This document shows, piece after piece, positions 60,977-64,000 of a DNA stretch of 64,000 nucleotides. Numbering within the stretch: the first letter of the stretch is position 1; the number at the start of each line of letters is the position of its first letter. The notes beneath the pieces are model-generated. The model searched no databases, was not told where the DNA came from, and saw nothing but the letters and a program-made list of their open reading frames with translations. Made by a program: the position numbers and the translations under genes. The stretch lies in the NCBI RefSeq assembly GCF_900129155.1, contig NZ_FQVF01000003.1, positions 344,734 through 408,733 of the forward strand, written 5' to 3'. This DNA comes from Marinomonas polaris DSM 16579 (lineage in GTDB: Bacteria > Pseudomonadota > Gammaproteobacteria > Pseudomonadales > Marinomonadaceae).

Positions 60977-61384
60977 TCAATAAAGTATAGGTGGGGTATA
61001 TGGAGAATCTATAAAAAATGCAACATATAAAACGGACACTAAAGTAGTTTTATCGAGAGATCTAAAATCCATACTAGATAGATAATTACTTGCAAAGCTA
61101 AATACACTACAACAATTACCATCAAGACATTTATCATCACAATCACAAAAGTCAGACCCTAGATGACCATCCACTTTGGACCCTAGATGACCATCCACTT
61201 TGGACCCTAGATGACCATCCACTTTAGAAATGCTGGATATATTTTCAACAGACGAGAAACTATAAAAAATATTTATAGGTTTTTTTACGGATGCACTAAT
61301 TAATAAAGAAATTAAAAAAAGTATAGTAATGATCAGACGCCTCTCGGCAGTAACACTAAAACCATTAGACATACATAAATTCAT
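60977..61384 (-). CDS. Hypothetical small protein with KVDGHLGS tandem repeat
   Basis: A possible 135-residue protein. Residues ~15-35 form a membrane helix or signal (RLIITILFLISLLISAS). Then come three identical copies of an eight-residue unit, KVDGHLGS, coded by a 24-bp tandem repeat, followed by a Cys/Asp-rich stretch (DFCDCDDKCLDGNCC) and a C-terminus ending YTPPILY. The Cys cluster and nearby copper genes hint at metal binding, but I recognise no family. There is no clear ribosome-binding site; an alternative ATG is at 61372. Confidence 0.45.
   Translation of the reverse strand: MNLCMSNGFSVTAERRLIITILFLISLLISASVKKPINIFYSFSSVENISSISKVDGHLGSKVDGHLGSKVDGHLGSDFCDCDDKCLDGNCCSVFSFASNYLSSMDFRSLDKTTLVSVLYVAFFIDSPYTPPILY
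61155..61226. repeat. Three tandem copies of a 24-bp unit
   Basis: GACCCTAGATGACCATCCAC plus TTTG repeats at 61155, 61179 and 61203, the last ending with one changed base. The unit length is a multiple of three and stays in frame in the minus-strand gene, adding KVDGHLGS each time. Confidence 0.9.
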
Positions 61385-61661
61385 AAGAAGAACATTTATT
61401 TATTGATCAGTATAAATATATTCTATAGTAAATAATTGCAGAAAAACAGTATTACCTGGATTTTGTATAATTCACTATAAACCTACCATTAAAGCTAATT
61501 GTAAAATAGAAGATAATAGTATATGGACATAGGTTATTTATGGGATTAATTTTTTTACTATGTAGCGGATGGTTGACTTTAAATAACAAAAAACTACTTG
61601 CCAATATCAATATTCCATACAATCAAAGAGAGATTAATAAGGTTTTTAAGAAACTGCTTAG

Positions 61662-62178
61662 GAAACATACGATCAAGTTGAGCCAACGACCCTCGTTTTC
61701 TTCAAACCACCAAACACAACAGACAACCCAGTTGTTTTACCCCTTACTGGTCACTCAATTCGGTAATTTAGTCTCATTGATTAATCTTTGAACGGATTAA
61801 CCCCTTGCAGCTCGTATCCTCTGATCAACCCGAGACACGTTGGCAAGAGCAAACAAACGCATAGAAGTAACCTCATGCAAGGCATCTTCCATCGTTGGGT
61901 CACTCATGCTGTACCAATGTTGCATGCAGTCAATACGAAACATAGTAGACAGTGGATATCCCATTGCCAGCTTGGGGATAAAACGGCTCAACAACCACTT
62001 CTAGTTGAAACTAAGACATCAACTCATTCATGCGAGAAAGAAAAAATTTCCTTACGTATTGTTTTACGGTTATTGTTGTTGAATCCGCTGTCAGCAAAAG
62101 TGAGTTAGTCTGACATGGTTGAGACTCGAAGACTGAAAACGCGATTTTCCCATGAGAGGAACTTATTCAAATGTTCCG
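61662..62178 (-). mobile_element. Internally deleted IS5-family element
   Basis: On the minus strand, ATG 62116 opens MSD*LTFADSGFN, then TIRKEIF and FYPQAGNG, and in a shifted frame [20 protein letters not shown] and [13 protein letters not shown]. This is the N-terminal third of an IS5 transposase. It runs straight into [16 protein letters not shown], the transposase C-terminus, so the catalytic middle is deleted. Outer ends GGAACATTTGAATAAGTTCC (62178 side) and GGAAACATACGATCAAGTTG (61662 side) are similar terminal repeats. The element is about 0.5 kb and non-autonomous. No convincing target duplication was seen. Confidence 0.75.
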
Positions 62179-62260
62179 CAACAAGTCACATTACATTGGC
62201 AGAAACGCCATAAGGATTTTCGAGTTTAAAAACATCTAGTAAAATCTGAGACATCCAGAG
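62159..62260 (+). repeat. Repeat copy B, about 100 bp
   Basis: It is homologous to 32172-32273. It overlaps the IS5-like terminal repeat (GGAAC-N10-GTTCC) and continues about 80 bases beyond, past TACATTGGCAGAAAC and AGGATTTTCGAGTTTA. No known gene is encoded. The remaining stretches of 61385-62345 show no supported gene. Confidence 0.7.
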
Positions 62261-62291
62261 CCTGAATGGTCTTGTATACTCGCCTATAAAG

Positions 62292-62330
62292 CAGGTTAGT
62301 AAGCCCCTATTAAATTAGCTAACTAACCTG
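62292..62330 (-). terminator. Probable terminator after the DUF411 gene
   Basis: CAGGTTAGT and ACTAACCTG form a 9-bp stem with a 21-base loop, 16 bases beyond the DUF411 stop on the minus strand, followed by CTTTAT. Confidence 0.55.
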
Positions 62331-62345
62331 TTGGATTTTCGTTTA

Positions 62346-62789
62346 TCAATACTGTTGATAAACTGTCATCGTTCCTTGTTGGCTAAACTGAATCACATTA
62401 AAATCTTTGTATTGCTGACCTTTTTCAGCCATGCCAGGAGAATACCTTGGCATTCTAGGCACAGCCAACCCTGATACATTTTCAGGTTTCTCAAGTATTA
62501 AACGTGCCACATCTTGTTCTGGCACATGCCCTTCAATTAAGTAACCGTCGATTACAGCGGTGTGACACGATTGTAGTTGCATGGGCATACCCACATCTTT
62601 TTTTAAAGAGGACCAGTCTTCTGTGTGATGATAATTAACGGTATATCCCTCTGCCTTCATTAGCTCCCCCCATTTAACACAACAACCACATGTCGGAGAC
62701 TTGTAGAGATCTATTATAGGTTGTGCAAACACGCTTGCACTGACTAACGTTAAGATTGAAGTTGCAATGCTTTTATTTATTACCTTCAT
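62346..62789 (-). CDS. DUF411 metal-binding protein
   Basis: A 147-residue exported protein of the DUF411 family, usually found with copper or heavy-metal resistance genes. The signal peptide ends near SVFAQ. The thioredoxin-like beginning, IDLYKSPTCGCCVKWGELMK, has the conserved C-G-C-C motif, and the family block LQSCHTAVIDGYLIEGHVP carries another Cys-His pair. It lies 23 bases after the copper-type ATPase gene on the same strand. It probably binds copper in the periplasm; its exact role is not established. Confidence 0.92.
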   Translation of the reverse strand: MKVINKSIATSILTLVSASVFAQPIIDLYKSPTCGCCVKWGELMKAEGYTVNYHHTEDWSSLKKDVGMPMQLQSCHTAVIDGYLIEGHVPEQDVARLILEKPENVSGLAVPRMPRYSPGMAEKGQQYKDFNVIQFSQQGTMTVYQQY

Positions 62790-62812
62790 ATATTCACCTC
62801 TTTCAAAATTAG

Positions 62813-64000
62813 CTATTTACTATTAATTTGGCTATCTGATAATTTTACCGCCCGCAGCCTTAAAGCATTTAGTATGACACTCACCGAGGACAACGACATA
62901 GCTACAGCGGCAAAAATAGGCGATAAGAGAATACCTGTAAACGGATAAAGTACTCCTGCAGCAATCGGTACTCCTGCCATGTTATAAATGAATGCAAAGA
63001 ACAGGTTCTGCCGAATATTACGCATGGTTGCCAGGGATAATCGCCGTGCCTCCACGATGCCCATCAGATCGCCACGTAATAGAGTAATACCCGCACTTTC
63101 GATAGCCACGTCGGTTCCTGTCCCCATGGCAATACCTACATCTGCGGTTGCCAAGGCTGGCGCATCATTAACACCATCACCAGCCATAACAACAACACGA
63201 CCCTCATTTTTAAGCTGTTGAATAACATTGCCTTTATCTTCCGGCAATACTTCTGCCTTCACTTCATCAATGTGGAGTTTTCGAGCTACAGCTTCGGCAG
63301 AGGTACGATTATCTCCGGTCAGCATCACCACACGAATCCCTTCATTCTGCAGAGCGGCTATTGCCGCTTTAGTGGTGTCCTTGATCGGGTCTGCAATCGC
63401 CAGCAAACCACAAACCTTTCCATCAACTGCGGCAAAAATTACTGTTGCACCGTCCTCTCGAAGTTGATTGGCTTCTTCCTCAAAGGCGGATGTATCAACA
63501 TTTTCTGACTGCATTAACAATCGATTACCAAGCAGAACCCTTTTTCCATCGACTTCACCAGTAACGCCTTTGCCGTTTGGAGAGTCGAAATCTATGGCGT
63601 CTGGTAATGTTAGGTTCATTGTTTTAGCTTTATCCAAAATAGCATGTGCCAAAGGGTGCTCGCTGCCCTTTTCAAGGCTACCGGAATAACGCATCAAGTC
63701 CTCATCGCTGAAACCGTTTGCCAAGACCAGTTTTGTCACCTGAGGCTTACCTTCGGTCAAGGTCCCGGTTTTATCCACTACCACTGTGTCTACTTTTTCC
63801 ATCCGCTCCAACGCTTCAGCATCTCGGATCAAGACACCGATCTGAGCGCCACGACCAACACCGACCATGATCGACATAGGAGTCGCCAGACCCAAGGCAC
63901 AGGGACAAGCAATAATCAGCACACTCACAGCTGCGATCAGACCAAAGGCCATGGGTGGCGTTGGACCGACGATAGACCAGACTCCGAATGCAATGATAGA
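62813..64000 (-). CDS. copA: Copper-translocating P-type ATPase, partial (N-terminus beyond window)
   Basis: The frame is open to the right edge, leaving about 395 C-terminal residues of a P1B-type ATPase. The membrane metal site is [13 protein letters not shown], the phosphorylation site [13 protein letters not shown], the nucleotide domain has [10 protein letters not shown], and the hinge is [20 protein letters not shown]. Two C-terminal membrane helices follow ([20 protein letters not shown] and the [16 protein letters not shown] helix). The CPC motif and NMAG/MSLSS helices indicate Cu(I) export. Missing upstream are the metal-binding domains and the first helices. It is co-transcribed with the DUF411 gene. 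Confidence 0.95.
   Translation of the reverse strand, partial: SIIAFGVWSIVGPTPPMAFGLIAAVSVLIIACPCALGLATPMSIMVGVGRGAQIGVLIRDAEALERMEKVDTVVVDKTGTLTEGKPQVTKLVLANGFSDEDLMRYSGSLEKGSEHPLAHAILDKAKTMNLTLPDAIDFDSPNGKGVTGEVDGKRVLLGNRLLMQSENVDTSAFEEEANQLREDGATVIFAAVDGKVCGLLAIADPIKDTTKAAIAALQNEGIRVVMLTGDNRTSAEAVARKLHIDEVKAEVLPEDKGNVIQQLKNEGRVVVMAGDGVNDAPALATADVGIAMGTGTDVAIESAGITLLRGDLMGIVEARRLSLATMRNIRQNLFFAFIYNMAGVPIAAGVLYPFTGILLSPIFAAVAMSLSSVSVILNALRLRAVKLSDSQINSK

Noticed and set aside
61155..61226. Three regular 24-bp repeats considered as a CRISPR array.
   Set aside because: The copies are contiguous with no spacers and remain in frame within a protein; no cas gene is present.
61540..61791. An 83-codon plus-strand frame.
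   Set aside because: It runs across the outer end of the IS5-like element into its non-coding part; composition and context do not support a gene.

Overview
The window looks like chromosome of a marine gammaproteobacterium, most like Marinomonas or a relative in the Oceanospirillales. This rests on gene content and style: a sulfatase with its maturase, tripartite tricarboxylate and branched-chain-type importers, two ETF systems, many PAS chemoreceptors and c-di-GMP enzymes, and AT-rich intergenic DNA. It is an inference; no rRNA or other species marker is present. The 36-49.8 kb block reads visibly GC-richer than the AT-rich polyamine and signalling blocks.

Layout. 0-5 kb: a DUF1302 outer-membrane-type protein (cut by the left edge), a divergent LysR regulator, and a periplasmic Cys-type arylsulfatase overlapping its radical-SAM maturase. 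5.2-6.2 kb: a small unknown protein and a hotdog thioesterase. 6.3-16.5 kb: an amine/acetylpolyamine-type locus. On the minus strand an acetylpolyamine amidohydrolase, an FAD amine/D-amino-acid oxidoreductase, RidA and a LysR regulator. On the plus strand a class III aminotransferase, a complete polar-amino-acid ABC importer and a second amidohydrolase that appears to start at CTG. A perfect 22-bp palindrome lies between the two arms.

16.8-20.4 kb: a DosP-like PAS-PAS-GAF-GGDEF-EAL protein beside a decayed Aer-type chemoreceptor. The same pair is intact at 50.2-54.7 kb, so this is a segmental duplication with one arm rotting. 20.9-30.4 kb: a locus whose parts fit conversion of 2-oxoadipate to D-2-hydroxyglutarate (HglS/YdcJ family) and then to 2-oxoglutarate by an FAD dehydrogenase coupled to its own EtfBA, with a TctCBA-type importer, a GcvA-like LysR and the stump of an ETF-quinone oxidoreductase.

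30.4-32.3 kb: an integration scar: the 3' 48 bases of a tRNA-Val(GAC) gene with its terminator, several copies of a 13-bp palindrome, and a broken fic gene. 32.3-49.8 kb: a two-component system divergent from a carboxylate catabolic island: branched-chain-type ABC importer, acyl-CoA ligase, acyl-CoA dehydrogenase, enoyl-CoA hydratase, 3-hydroxyacyl-CoA dehydrogenase, EtfBA, ETF-QO and a thioesterase, but no thiolase.

49.8-60.8 kb: a sensory island of one GGDEF-EAL, one PAS-EAL and three PAS chemoreceptors, cut by IS6-family remnants and a fic fragment. 61-64 kb: an internally deleted IS5-like element, a small protein with a 24-bp tandem repeat, a DUF411 protein and a copper-type P-type ATPase cut by the right edge. 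No complete tRNA, rRNA, CRISPR array or intact transposase was found.
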